DNA of 64,000 nucleotides from Levilactobacillus lanxiensis (GCF_016861655.1 NZ_BOLN01000003.1:124001-188000), one strand, 5' to 3'. Shown: positions 1-8,080, counted from the first letter of the stretch. A program made the numbers and translations. The notes: generated by a model not told the origin, from the sequence alone.

Positions 1-381
1 GCCCACGCCGAAGATGGCGTCGACGATGACGGTGGCGTTGACCACGTGGTTCAGGTCGTTGGTCACCGGAATGCTGTAGTAGTTCGCAATCTTTAATTGC
101 TGGCTGGTCTGCGGCGTCGCCTTGTCGGGGTTGCCCAGCAGGTAGATTTCCACGTCAATGCCGCGAATCTTGAGTAGGCGGGCGACCGCGATACCGTCGC
201 CGCCATTGTTGCCGGTAGCGGCCACGACCACGACGCGGCTCAGGTCGAAGTCGTCATTTAAAATGTTGTTGAAAGTTGCCAAGGCGGCTCGTTCCATCAG
301 GACTAGCGCGGGGATGCCGATCACGTTGATGGTGTGGGCGTCGTAGCGCTGGGCCTCGGCAATGGTAATGGCTTTACTCAT
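1..381 (-). CDS. nnrE: NAD(P)H-hydrate epimerase, N-terminal part (runs off the window)
   Basis: The reverse strand reads 127 codons from ATG at 381 to the window edge without a stop. The protein starts MSKAITIAEAQRYDAHTI and contains the YjeF_N glycine-rich segment ATGNNGGDGIAVARLL and VDAIFGVG near the edge. Both are hallmarks of NAD(P)H-hydrate epimerase, which interconverts the R and S forms of hydrated NAD(P)H so that the dehydratase can repair it. A GGAGGG ribosome site lies just upstream (about 389-394). The following MarR gene is on the same strand and reads towards it, 31 bases upstream, so they may be co-transcribed. The C-terminal part, and whether a dehydratase domain is fused, cannot be seen. 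Confidence 0.9.
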   Translation of the reverse strand, partial: MSKAITIAEAQRYDAHTINVIGIPALVLMERAALATFNNILNDDFDLSRVVVVAATGNNGGDGIAVARLLKIRGIDVEIYLLGNPDKATPQTSQQLKIANYYSIPVTNDLNHVVNATVIVDAIFGVG

Positions 382-412
382 AAAAATCCCTCCTTAGTAG
401 GGAAAGGCGTGG

Positions 413-865
413 CTAGTGGGATTCGGACTGCTGGTCACGGAGAACACGTGATGAAAGTAGTTGGAGCTGGGTGGTGATGTTGGCGTAGTCAAAGTCGCTG
501 TCTGGCGGCGTGGCTTCCTGCCACCAGTCGTGAAGCACGGCAATGGCCTGTTTGACCAATTCCTGGCCGTCGGCGGTGAGCTTGAGACGCCGGTTGCGGC
601 GGTCATCGGGATCGGTTTCTTTTTGTAGTAAGGACAGGCTGACGAGGTGCTGGACCATGCGGGCCATTAAGCCCTCGTCGACCGCCATCGTCCACGCGGC
701 GCGCCGTTGATTGAGCTGGCTGGTTTCGGAGACCAGCACTAACAAATAAAATTCGGTGATGTTGACCGGCATCTTGTCGGCCTCCAGAATCTGGTTCATT
801 GCCCGCTGAAACTGCCGGTGGAGGATGGCCAGGTTCGTGGTAAAGTCTAATATCGAGTCTTCCAT
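413..865 (-). CDS. MarR family transcriptional regulator
   Basis: A 150-residue winged-helix protein of usual MarR length. The centre carries the DNA-binding helices (SETSQLNQRRAAWTMAVDEGLMARMVQHLVSL region) followed by the wing with DPDDRRNRRLKLT, the typical MarR D-x-R-x-x-R-x-x-x-L-T pattern. I chose ATG at 865 because AGGAGG lies at about 877-882, eleven bases upstream. A longer reading from GTG at 877 would overlap that ribosome site. It lies directly before nnrE on the same strand. The ligand and target genes are unknown; autoregulation is usual in the family. Confidence 0.88.
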   Translation of the reverse strand: MEDSILDFTTNLAILHRQFQRAMNQILEADKMPVNITEFYLLVLVSETSQLNQRRAAWTMAVDEGLMARMVQHLVSLSLLQKETDPDDRRNRRLKLTADGQELVKQAIAVLHDWWQEATPPDSDFDYANITTQLQLLSSRVLRDQQSESH

Positions 866-925
866 GAGTCGCCCCACCTCCTAGGTTACTAATTAGTCAT
901 GTCCGGTACGTGGTGCGCTGACGGG

Positions 926-1103
926 GCCTCCGGGCTGGTGAAAATGAGACCGGTTCGCGGTGGGCGCCCGTCCGGAGCCAAAGAGCGGTCTCCGGACTTA
1001 CTTTGTGCCTCTGAGAAGCGAGTCACAAAGATAGCAATTCCCTAACCGGCGTTGCCGCTAAGGGAATTCCCACGGCTGAGCTCATTTTCACCAGCCCTGC
1101 GGC
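926..1103 (+). repeat. Structured repeat family A, copy 1
   Basis: A 178-base element between divergent genes. Outer arms GGGCTGGTGAAAATGAG and CTCATTTTCACCAGCCC pair perfectly. Inside are three hairpins: GTCCGGAG/CTCCGGAC, CTTTGTG/CACAAAG and AATTCCCT/AGGGAATT, and a GTGGG/CCCAC closing pair. Four more copies occur at 7755, 23551, 62377 and 62733 with changed but still paired stems. I know of no named family that matches it. Confidence 0.8.
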
Positions 1104-1293
1104 GAACGTTGACGTAGCCCCAACCGTCCAAACTGAATGAGAGACTTAAATCTAGACGGTTGCCGGTACCAAAACATAGTCGTTCATATACCCTTAGTTT
1201 ACACCAGATTGCGGAGAAGGATAACGCTTTGACTCTATTCTTTGCCGGAACGTGCTAGAATAGCAATAAAACTAATTATAGGAGGCAACAAAT

Positions 1294-1620
1294 ATGATTA
1301 TCCAAGTACCAACCGATATGGATGAGGTTCAGATGCGCCAGCTTCAGCTGAAACAGCAGGGGGAGGACGTGAGTGAAGACGTCATCATCCGGCAGGCCGT
1401 CCTGGATATTTTTCAAAATGTGCTCGACCAGATTGAAGACGGGCACTACGATACAGCGGATTGGGCCGGGGAAACCATGACCGTTACCGACATTAATGGT
1501 GATCAGACCGCTGTGGTCAAGCCCCAGGGCGACTCGTTTGTGGCCGATTTCCGCGAAAATTCAGATGCCGCAGAAGACTATTTAGAACAACAAGCCATCA
1601 AAGCATCTGGCGCCCGATAA
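1294..1620 (+). CDS. Hypothetical protein, 108 aa, acidic
   Basis: I do not recognise this protein. It is an acidic soluble protein of 108 residues with no signal peptide or membrane segment. The ATG has a good GGAGG site (1281-1285) at normal spacing. An extended -10 box, TGC followed by TAGAAT at 1256-1261, lies upstream and makes transcription from here likely. It is followed by a tRNA-Arg gene and a long hairpin terminator, so it may share a transcript with the tRNA. Codon use is like the neighbours, so it is probably a real gene. Confidence 0.7.
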   Translation: MIIQVPTDMDEVQMRQLQLKQQGEDVSEDVIIRQAVLDIFQNVLDQIEDGHYDTADWAGETMTVTDINGDQTAVVKPQGDSFVADFRENSDAAEDYLEQQAIKASGAR

Positions 1621-1667
1621 AAATATTTGGTCATTGGACTAATTTAGGACTAAAATAAAGGCGTAGC

Positions 1668-1739
1668 GCGCCCTTAGTGTAATGGATAGCACATGAGATT
1701 TCGGTCCTCATGATCCGAGTTCGACTCTCGGGGGGCGCA
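1668..1739 (+). tRNA. tRNA-Arg (anticodon read as TCG)
   Basis: A 72-base cloverleaf. The acceptor stem GCGCCCT/GGGGCGC has one T-G pair, the discriminator is A1739, and CCA is not encoded. The T arm is CCGAG-TTCGACT-CTCGG and the D arm has GTG/CAC. The anticodon stem 1694-1698/1706-1710 encloses a seven-base loop TTTCGGT, giving anticodon TCG at 1701-1703. The last stem pair (A1698 and C1706) is a mismatch. Position 37 is G, usual for CGN-reading tRNA-Arg. Confidence 0.88.
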
Positions 1740-1770
1740 TCGCGTATTTAGGTTAATTAGTCGTCTAAGA

Positions 1771-1847
1771 CAACGAGTCTTTACTTAATATCTCTAACAA
1801 CGGAAAGTTTGGTTGAGATATTGGTTGAGACTCGTTGCCTTTTTTTC
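1771..1847 (+). terminator. Long hairpin terminator after the tRNA
   Basis: CAACGAGTC pairs with GACTCGTTG, with an inner stem AATATCTC/GAGATATT, then CCTTTTTTT. It is well placed to end the 1294-tRNA transcript. Confidence 0.8.
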
Positions 1848-1905
1848 GCTTGGAATGAAAAACAGGTCAACCGCATGATTGCGATTGACCCGTTAGTAAA
1901 GCAAT

Positions 1906-3084
1906 TTAAAATTTCCGCGTCTGACCCTCAACGGTAATCCGGTCGCGGCCGCCTTCTTTGGATAGGTACAGGTAGTGGTCGACCCGTTTGAACCAGCTGT
2001 CAAAGTCCAGGTCCGCCGGCTGGAGCGCGGAAATGCCGACCGAGACCGTCACACTTAATTTCTGTCCGTTGACATGGACCGGATGTTCTTCCAGCGTATT
2101 GCGGATGGCCGTGACCACACTTTGAGCGGTACTAGGGGATTCGTCCTCAAAGATAATGACGAATTCCTCGCCCCCGTATCGGAACAACTCGCCGGTATTG
2201 GTCTGCCGGGCGAGTTCTTGGTTGAAGTGCTGCGCGACGTGTTTGAGGACGGCATCCCCAGTGAGATGGCCGTAGTCGTCGTTGAAGTGTTTAAAATGGT
2301 CAATGTCAAACATCGCCATGGTAATCGGCTTCGCGGGGTGCTGCTGGTAAACGCCGAAGACGCCGACCGTGGTCGTGTCAAAGTTGGCGCGGTTACGGAC
2401 ACCGGTCAGCTCATCGTAGTTGGCCGCCTGACTGAGCCGCGCAAAGTGGGCAATCATCAGGTTGACCCGGGTCACGAAGACGCGAATGATCCACATGTAG
2501 AGAATGAAAATCACGAGCACGTTGATTGCGTAAAACCAGTGATACGGTAGGACTGACCAGATGATCACACACCAAGCCAGGCCATATAGGAACTGTAATA
2601 AGAGATAACGCCATTCGGATTCCAGTGCCAGGGCCTGGTGTCGACTGATATAGCCAACCACGCCGCCTAGCAGGAGGAGCATTAAGGTGAAGAGCCACCA
2701 TAGCCGGGGGCTGGCGCCGAGGTAGAGGGACTGGCCATAAAAGACTAATGGCATCAGGAGATTGACCACGGTCACCGCCAGCGTTTGCATGGCGTAGAGA
2801 CTGAACAACAGAATGATCAGCTGGGCAATCACGTAGCCCCAGTCGGCCACACTCCCGCCATTTAGGGCCCAGAAGGTTTGACGCAATAGGACGACCCCGC
2901 CGATAACGATGGCGGCTTCAATCAGATGGACGCCCACGGTATAAGCCCGTGACCGCCGAATGGTGCGCTGAGAAACCAGGTAAGTCATGACCAGCATAAT
3001 GGCAATCAACCCGATGGTAATCAGGGCCATAATGACCGATTTTATATTAAAAAGATCCTGAAAAAAGTTTTCGAGAATTGACAT
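1906..3084 (-). CDS. Membrane-bound diguanylate cyclase (GGDEF)
   Basis: A 392-residue protein. The first ~205 residues are mostly hydrophobic and look like six or more membrane helices without a recognised sensor domain. From ~220 a GGDEF domain follows, with YDELTGVRNRANFD at its start, FDIDHFKHFNDDYGH and the active-site loop GGEEF at 304-308. It should make c-di-GMP from two GTP. The residues before GGEEF (RQTN) do not form an RxxD inhibitory site, so product inhibition through that site is not expected. ATG at 3084 is preferred over the adjacent TTG at 3087; AGGTG lies five bases upstream. It stands alone. No EAL or HD-GYP phosphodiesterase is seen nearby. Confidence 0.9.
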   Translation of the reverse strand: MSILENFFQDLFNIKSVIMALITIGLIAIMLVMTYLVSQRTIRRSRAYTVGVHLIEAAIVIGGVVLLRQTFWALNGGSVADWGYVIAQLIILLFSLYAMQTLAVTVVNLLMPLVFYGQSLYLGASPRLWWLFTLMLLLLGGVVGYISRHQALALESEWRYLLLQFLYGLAWCVIIWSVLPYHWFYAINVLVIFILYMWIIRVFVTRVNLMIAHFARLSQAANYDELTGVRNRANFDTTTVGVFGVYQQHPAKPITMAMFDIDHFKHFNDDYGHLTGDAVLKHVAQHFNQELARQTNTGELFRYGGEEFVIIFEDESPSTAQSVVTAIRNTLEEHPVHVNGQKLSVTVSVGISALQPADLDFDSWFKRVDHYLYLSKEGGRDRITVEGQTRKF

Positions 3085-3225
3085 CAATTCACCTGCTCAA
3101 AGAACTGTTCTAAGTACAGCCTTAAGCATACCATAAATGGGGAGAACGGTTTCGCTGATTAATAAATATTTCGTCAAAATAGTGGCCATGTTGGGGAGAG
3201 TGAGGGAAATATGCGCGGGCAAACC

Positions 3226-3257
3226 CAAAAAGCCGCTAGCTGTAGGACTAGCGGCTT
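3226..3257 (-). terminator. Terminator on the reverse strand
   Basis: AAGCCGCTAG and CTAGCGGCTT form a ten-pair stem. Read on the reverse strand it is followed by TTTTTTGGG. It could stop reading from the HxlR gene at 3575, beyond the family B repeat. Confidence 0.65.
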
Positions 3258-3379
3258 GGAAAAGTACACGGGAGCGCAAAAGAATACCATGGTTATGTAA
3301 GCGGTTACGTTTATGTGAATGCCAATATCATGTAGAAGTGAAAAGACCCCCCAAAGGTTAAAAATGAACGTCTGTGTAA

Positions 3380-3565
3380 GTGACCAGAGGCGGGCCAAAG
3401 TGGCCAGCTGTGTCGGTGGTCTTAACTGAGTGAATTTCTCAGTTTAGAGCACGGGACGACCTTTGAGACCGAGCTTTGGCTCAAAGGCGAGGCCCCAGAC
3501 CGCTTCCCAGGCTGGAGCCGTTCCCCATAGCAGGCCACTTTGAGCCCGCCGCCGGGAACGTAAAA
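3380..3565 (-). repeat. Structured repeat family B, copy 1 (full)
   Basis: A ~186-base element ending about ten bases after the stop of the HxlR gene (reverse strand). The outer arms GGCGGGC and GCCCGCC pair, extended by CCAAAGTGG/CCACTTTGAG. Inner hairpins are AACTGAG/CTCAGTT and CCTTTGAG/CTCAAAGG. A second full copy is at 47435 and a deleted 45-base copy at 38113. Strand is given as that of the adjoining gene. Confidence 0.75.
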
Positions 3566-3574
3566 CAAGGACCG

Positions 3575-3976
3575 CTAGTCATTTTTAACCGGACCCAGAT
3601 TGAAGGGGACGTTGTTCATATGCAGCTCCTGCAACCGCTGTTCGCCCCAGTCATACATGCTATCGATGATGGGCAGGAGCGACTCACCCAGTGGTGTCAG
3701 GGAATAGGCCATTTTAATGCGGGGCCCATCCTCTTCCTCCCGGCTGATCAAACCGTCTGCGACCAACTCCTTGAGTTTCTTAGCGAGTTCCTTGTGCGAC
3801 GCGTTAGGAAGCAGCGTTTGTAATTGATAAAAATAATAAGTCCCTTCGTGGCCCAAATGGTAGATGATGTTCACCTTCCATTTGCCACTAAACATGGCTA
3901 GGGTGAATTCCTTGCGACAAGTGTAATCGCCGTTCTTCAGCCTTTGCCGAACGAGTTTACGAACTGTATCAGTCAC
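3575..3976 (-). CDS. HxlR family transcriptional regulator
   Basis: A 133-residue single-domain winged-helix protein. The HxlR signature is clear: C20 in YTCRKEFTLAMFSGKWKVNIIYHL near the N-terminus, then the LLPNASHKELAKKLKELVADGLI recognition helices and the wing RIKMAYSLTPLGESLLPI. The start is GTG at 3976, with AAAGGAGG seven bases upstream. It is divergent from the 2-hydroxyacid dehydrogenase at 4079 across about 100 bases, so it probably controls that gene and itself. HxlR proteins often respond to electrophiles or redox through the N-terminal Cys; that is family knowledge only. Confidence 0.88.
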   Translation of the reverse strand: MTDTVRKLVRQRLKNGDYTCRKEFTLAMFSGKWKVNIIYHLGHEGTYYFYQLQTLLPNASHKELAKKLKELVADGLISREEEDGPRIKMAYSLTPLGESLLPIIDSMYDWGEQRLQELHMNNVPFNLGPVKND

Positions 3977-4078
3977 GTGAAGACCTCCTTTGACGGACCG
4001 GTAACTAAAAAGTGCGTTATTGTGGGACAGCAGATTAGGGCTTAAGCTAAGTGTATCAAAGTTTAGGAGGAAAAAATC

Positions 4079-5041
4079 ATGACAAAAGTATATTTAACTG
4101 CCCAATTCCCTGAAGTTGCCCTGAAACAGCTGCGTGACAATCATTTAGACGTTGAGAGTTATACCGGCGATGGTCTGATTTCACACGAAGAGTTACTGGC
4201 CAAGGCCGCCACTGCTGATTTTCTGATCACCACGTTATCCACGTTCGTTGACCAAGAAATTATCGATGCGGCACCGAAACTTAAGTTGATTGCGAACTTT
4301 GGCGCTGGCTTCAACAATATTGATAGCGCTTACGCCAAGGAAAAAGGCGTTCTCGTCACGAACACACCCAAGGTTTCGACGAACTCGGTAGCTGAATTGA
4401 CGCTTAGTCTGATTTTAGCCCTGAGTCACCGGATGGTCGAGGGTGACCAGCAGATGCGCACCGTGGGCTTTCCTGGCTGGGCACCGCTCTACTTCCTGGG
4501 TCATGAAATTACCGGCAAGACGCTGGGCATCTTTGGCTTAGGCAGTATCGGGAGCGAAGTGGCACGCAAGGCCGGTAGTCTGGGGATGAAGGTCAGCTAC
4601 TTCTCCCCACATCGTTTGGCTAGTGCGGATGAAGAGGCCCTCAACGTGACCTACCAATCGGTTGACGACCTGGTTAAGAACAGTGATTTCATCAGTATCA
4701 ACGCACCGCTCACGCCAGAAACGAAGCATCAATTTAATGCGGAAACGTTTAAGCAGATGAAATCAACGGCCGCTATTATTAATGTGGGTCGGGGACCAAT
4801 CCTGGATGAAGCCGCGCTGTTACAGGCCTTACAAGCAAAGGAAATTGGTGGCGCCGCACTGGACGTTTACGAAAACGAACCGCAATTCGATGCTGGGTTC
4901 ACCACGCTGAAGAACGTCATTTTGACGCCTCACATTGGTAACGCAACGGTGGAAGCCCGGAACGCTATGGCCGACATCGTTGCCGGTAACGTGGTGTTGA
5001 TGGCTAAGGGCCAAGATCCGAAGTATGTCGTTAATAAATAA
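4079..5041 (+). CDS. D-isomer-specific 2-hydroxyacid dehydrogenase
   Basis: A 320-residue NAD(P)-dependent oxidoreductase of the GyaR/hydroxypyruvate reductase-like branch. The Rossmann motif is GLGSIGSEVARKAGSLGMKV (about 154-173). Catalytic elements are NVGRGPILDEAAL with Arg, the ALDVYENEP segment with Glu, and TPHIGNAT with His. GAGFNNID near residue 80 is the usual N-terminal signature. It should reduce small 2-keto acids such as glyoxylate, pyruvate or branched keto acids; the exact substrate cannot be read from sequence. An AGGAGG site precedes the ATG. It is divergent from an HxlR regulator, its likely controller. Confidence 0.88.
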   Translation: MTKVYLTAQFPEVALKQLRDNHLDVESYTGDGLISHEELLAKAATADFLITTLSTFVDQEIIDAAPKLKLIANFGAGFNNIDSAYAKEKGVLVTNTPKVSTNSVAELTLSLILALSHRMVEGDQQMRTVGFPGWAPLYFLGHEITGKTLGIFGLGSIGSEVARKAGSLGMKVSYFSPHRLASADEEALNVTYQSVDDLVKNSDFISINAPLTPETKHQFNAETFKQMKSTAAIINVGRGPILDEAALLQALQAKEIGGAALDVYENEPQFDAGFTTLKNVILTPHIGNATVEARNAMADIVAGNVVLMAKGQDPKYVVNK

Positions 5042-5059
5042 GCGCTAAACAAGTTATGA

Positions 5060-5102
5060 GACCCGTCAACTTTCCTAGTGGAAGGCTGGCGGGTCTTTTT
5101 GT
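5060..5102 (+). terminator. Terminator of the dehydrogenase gene
   Basis: GACCCGTCA pairs with TGGCGGGTC, followed by TTTTTG. Confidence 0.8.
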
Positions 5103-5219
5103 CGTGGTCTGGTTTTAATTTACTTTCACTGCCGTTATTCGACAAATTCTGTCGGAACGGGTTGCTAAACTGAAGGCATCAAGTGGAGTTAACCCAGCAA
5201 TAGAGAGGAGTCTTGTGCA

Positions 5220-5417
5220 ATGAAACCCACCTATGTTCCACTCACTGACCGCGAGAAAATGGTGATTGGCTTGTTAACCGTCAGCCAACGATTGTCCGGC
5301 ACCTTGCCCACGCCGGCCGAGTTTGATGCCAGCCTCCAAGCGTTGGGGGTGGCGCGCACGGAAGCGTTCATGGCGACCGTTGCCCGTTTATTCCCGGCGA
5401 TGGGGTTGCGGTGGTAA
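5220..5417 (+). CDS. Small hypothetical protein, 65 aa
   Basis: I do not recognise it. It is a 65-residue soluble protein with an amphipathic predicted helix (DREKMVIGLLTVSQRL) and no membrane segment. A GAGAGGAG ribosome site lies before the ATG. It precedes the WYL operon on the same strand by 125 bases and may belong to it, though a separate start of transcription before 5543 is possible. Confidence 0.55.
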   Translation: MKPTYVPLTDREKMVIGLLTVSQRLSGTLPTPAEFDASLQALGVARTEAFMATVARLFPAMGLRW

Positions 5418-5542
5418 CGACGATTCACCCGCCTATCGTGACTAGGTCGGCCGTATTTTTAACAAATTTTTCAGGACGACATATGGTGTCGTGGGTGGTC
5501 GGTATACTGAAAAGTGACAAATCAATCTGAGGAGGATGCGCG

Positions 5543-6754
5543 ATGACAATACCCAAAATTCAAGGCGATGTGAACAAATTCATCCGGCATCACGATCTTT
5601 ACCTAAACTTCGTGACCCAACAAACGAGTCAAGGCGAATCAATCGAGGCAGATGGGAAAGGCACGCTACTGACGCGGGGGATTCGGCGATTCGATCAGGC
5701 CCATAATCGGTTTCAGCTGTACAACGAGAACGGTGAGGTATACGTGGGTCCCTATCTCACGTCGCAGGATCTACAGCGCACCCTGGCGCGGTTCATGGCA
5801 AGCGGCGTGGACAAACCGGCCTCGCGGTGGGACGCCGAGTTGGGAGTCCTGGTCTTTCTGATCCACGAGTTGAACCAGCAGGGGTTCGTGGTCACCGGGG
5901 GCGTGCAAGAAACCCAACATATCTGGCAATCCACCAACGATCGCTGGGTGGCGCACGAAGTCCTGGAGGCTAACGGTGAAGATTGGCTGGCAAAGATGCC
6001 GGATCAGACGGACTTCTTACGGCCAAGCGACCTCCCCAAAGTCCTGTTGACCACCACGGGCGACTACTACGCCGTGCGTGATCAACACGGCAGCGTGGTG
6101 ATTGACAACGTGCCGTTGGAAAAGTTGGTTAGTGTCTTATTGGGGCTCCGGCTCGGCATTCCCGCCTGGGCATTGACCTCCTTATTGTTAGCGCCACGGG
6201 TTTCCACGGAGTCGTTTGCCGATGCGCAGCTGGTGATCACCCGCAATGATTGTTCGGCTGCCCATGAAATTCGGACGCTGGCGGACTTTGATGCTGTTGC
6301 GGCATTACCGATCTTACACGATCACCAGCATCAGACGTACCAGTACCAATTTGATACGCCGCACGAGCAGTTGGGTGACCCGATGACGGCGTCTGTTTTT
6401 TGTGGGATGACGTCGTTTATTTATCACGGCATGCCTCTGCGCGATTTGACCGCCGATGAGAATTTGACCGCTTGGCTGGCCAACTTGGCGTTTAGCGCGG
6501 GCATGCGAATTTCCCTGCGCCAGCAACGGCAAGTGCACCAGGCAAGCGTGGAAGCGCTGATTGTGACGGACGGGATAATCAACAAGCTACAGTTAAAGGA
6601 AAATGATGAGCAGCGGGGTGAAATCGAGACGGTCTACGACGTTTACGCCGGGGATGCGGACGACCCGATCATGTACGACTTAGCATTTGATGAACTGGTG
6701 ACGGCCTTATTGGTGGTTGGCCAGATGCAAGGGATTTTGAAATTTCCAAACTAA
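5543..6754 (+). CDS. Hypothetical protein, 403 aa, paired with a WYL regulator
   Basis: I do not recognise a catalytic domain. It is a soluble mixed alpha/beta protein of 403 residues with no signal peptide, membrane helix or obvious metal site. The central part, FYAVRDQHGSVVIDNV-like in spacing (about 175-190), looks like a small beta-sheet domain, and the C-terminus is acidic. A GAGGAGG site precedes the ATG. The WYL regulator starts only 16 bases after its stop, so the two are translationally close and probably act together. It may be a partner or target of the regulator; nothing in the sequence decides this. Confidence 0.75.
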   Translation: MTIPKIQGDVNKFIRHHDLYLNFVTQQTSQGESIEADGKGTLLTRGIRRFDQAHNRFQLYNENGEVYVGPYLTSQDLQRTLARFMASGVDKPASRWDAELGVLVFLIHELNQQGFVVTGGVQETQHIWQSTNDRWVAHEVLEANGEDWLAKMPDQTDFLRPSDLPKVLLTTTGDYYAVRDQHGSVVIDNVPLEKLVSVLLGLRLGIPAWALTSLLLAPRVSTESFADAQLVITRNDCSAAHEIRTLADFDAVAALPILHDHQHQTYQYQFDTPHEQLGDPMTASVFCGMTSFIYHGMPLRDLTADENLTAWLANLAFSAGMRISLRQQRQVHQASVEALIVTDGIINKLQLKENDEQRGEIETVYDVYAGDADDPIMYDLAFDELVTALLVVGQMQGILKFPN

Positions 6755-6770
6755 TTAGGAGGCGGCATTT

Positions 6771-7739
6771 ATGAAGGGACGCGAACGCGCGGTTGACGTG
6801 CTGGTAAAGTTATTAGCGGGTGGAAAGATTACGACGGATACGAATGGTAAGGAAACTTATCAGGTCTCTGAACGAAGCCTGGAACGGGATACAAAACTCA
6901 TTCGCGAAACGTTGGCGGACAACGACTCGGCCTACCAGCTGCAGCAAAAAGGCAAGACGTACTGGTTAGAAAAGGACGGGGCACTGTCGGCCGAAGAGAT
7001 TCTCGCGTTGATAAAAATTGTGATTGGGACCCGGTCACTGACGCGAGAGGAATTGTTGCGGGTCAAGGACAGTTTGCTCGACCTGGTCGCGGATAATAAA
7101 CGTGGGCCGATTCAGAAATTGATCAGTAACTCACTGGTCCACTACACGCCGTTATTTTCCAATGGCGATAAGGAAATCTTGCCATTGTTGAAGGATTTCG
7201 CCAACTGGGTCAGCCACAAGACACCGATTAAGTTTCATTACCGCAGTAGTGTGCCCGATGCGCAGGGCCGGGCGCTCAGTAAGCCCGGTTCCGGCGTGCC
7301 GTTGAGCATTTACTTCGCCGATTTCTACTTTTACGTGGTGATGTACATTCCGGAAATCAATAAGAGCCTGGTGTACCGATTGGACCGTTTCCAAGATGCT
7401 CGTACCACCCGTGCCGTGGTGAAGGTGCCTGGCGATAAGAAAATTGATGAAGGCGCTTTGCGAAATAAAACTTACCTCTTGAGCGGTGGGACGGATATTC
7501 CGTACGAGTTCCGCTACTGGGGCTACCCACAAACGGCGCTGGACAAGCTACCCAACTCTCGAATCACCGAGTGGAATCGGGAGGATGGCAGTGTCACCAT
7601 CAAGGGGGACCACTTGGCGTCACAAGGGGCACTGCTGTGGGTGCTGAGCCAGGGCGCCCAGATTCAGGTGGTGGCGCCACAGTCGCTGGTAGATTCCGTC
7701 AAGCGCGAGCTCACGAAAACCATGAGTTACTACGACTAA
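6771..7739 (+). CDS. HTH/WYL-domain regulator
   Basis: A 322-residue protein with an N-terminal winged helix (residues 1-70, ERAVDVLVKLLAGG ... VSERSLERDTKLIRETL), a helical linker, and a WYL domain (~150-235) seen in IKFHYRSS, LSIYFADFYFYVVMYI and VYRLDRFQDARTT. WYL domains bind nucleic acid or nucleotide ligands and control many DNA-damage and phage-defence loci. It is co-transcribed with the unknown 403-aa gene (gap 16 bases). No target promoter can be assigned. A family A repeat starts 15 bases after its stop. Confidence 0.88.
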   Translation: MKGRERAVDVLVKLLAGGKITTDTNGKETYQVSERSLERDTKLIRETLADNDSAYQLQQKGKTYWLEKDGALSAEEILALIKIVIGTRSLTREELLRVKDSLLDLVADNKRGPIQKLISNSLVHYTPLFSNGDKEILPLLKDFANWVSHKTPIKFHYRSSVPDAQGRALSKPGSGVPLSIYFADFYFYVVMYIPEINKSLVYRLDRFQDARTTRAVVKVPGDKKIDEGALRNKTYLLSGGTDIPYEFRYWGYPQTALDKLPNSRITEWNREDGSVTIKGDHLASQGALLWVLSQGAQIQVVAPQSLVDSVKRELTKTMSYYD

Positions 7740-7754
7740 ACGGTGCTTGGATTC

Positions 7755-7935
7755 GCCTACAGGGCGGCGCCAACCTACTGGAACGGCTGTGGGCGGACGT
7801 CTGGAGCCAAAGGGCGGTCTCCAGGCTTGCTTTGAACCTCAAAGGTCGAGTTTCAAAGACACCAATTCTCTAAGCGGTAAAAATCACCACTAAGAGAATT
7901 CCCACGGCTTAGCAAGTTGGCGCCGCTCTGTAGGC
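7755..7935 (+). repeat. Structured repeat family A, copy 2
   Basis: 181 bases beginning 15 bases after the WYL stop. The outer arms here are GGGCGGCGCCAAC and GTTGGCGCCGCTC, wholly different from copy 1 yet still paired. Inner stems GTCTGGAG/CTCCAGGC, CTTTGAA/TTTCAAAG and AATTCTCTAAG/CTAAGAGAATT also changed together. The unpaired boxes TGTGGGC and CCCACGGCT are kept. Confidence 0.8.
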
Positions 7936-8017
7936 TGATACTGGTTTAGGTCGTCGCTGGTGATTTTCCTGAACGGTTTCCTCTCAAATGTGATTTACCG
8001 TATCAATTTGTGGCAAT

Positions 8018-8061
8018 AAAACCGTTATGCGGGGTGATTCAGTACCCTACATAACGGTTTT
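8018..8061. terminator. Bidirectional terminator
   Basis: AAAACCGTTATG pairs with CATAACGGTTTT (12 pairs), with an inner GGGGT/ACCCT stem and T runs on both strands. It closes the WYL operon. Confidence 0.75.
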
Positions 8062-8080
8062 GTCTTGGTGTTAAGTGCAC

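Noticed and set aside
2074-2550. 158-codon open frame antisense to the GGDEF gene
   Set aside because: Complement of the catalytic domain; the sense strand has clear domain motifs.
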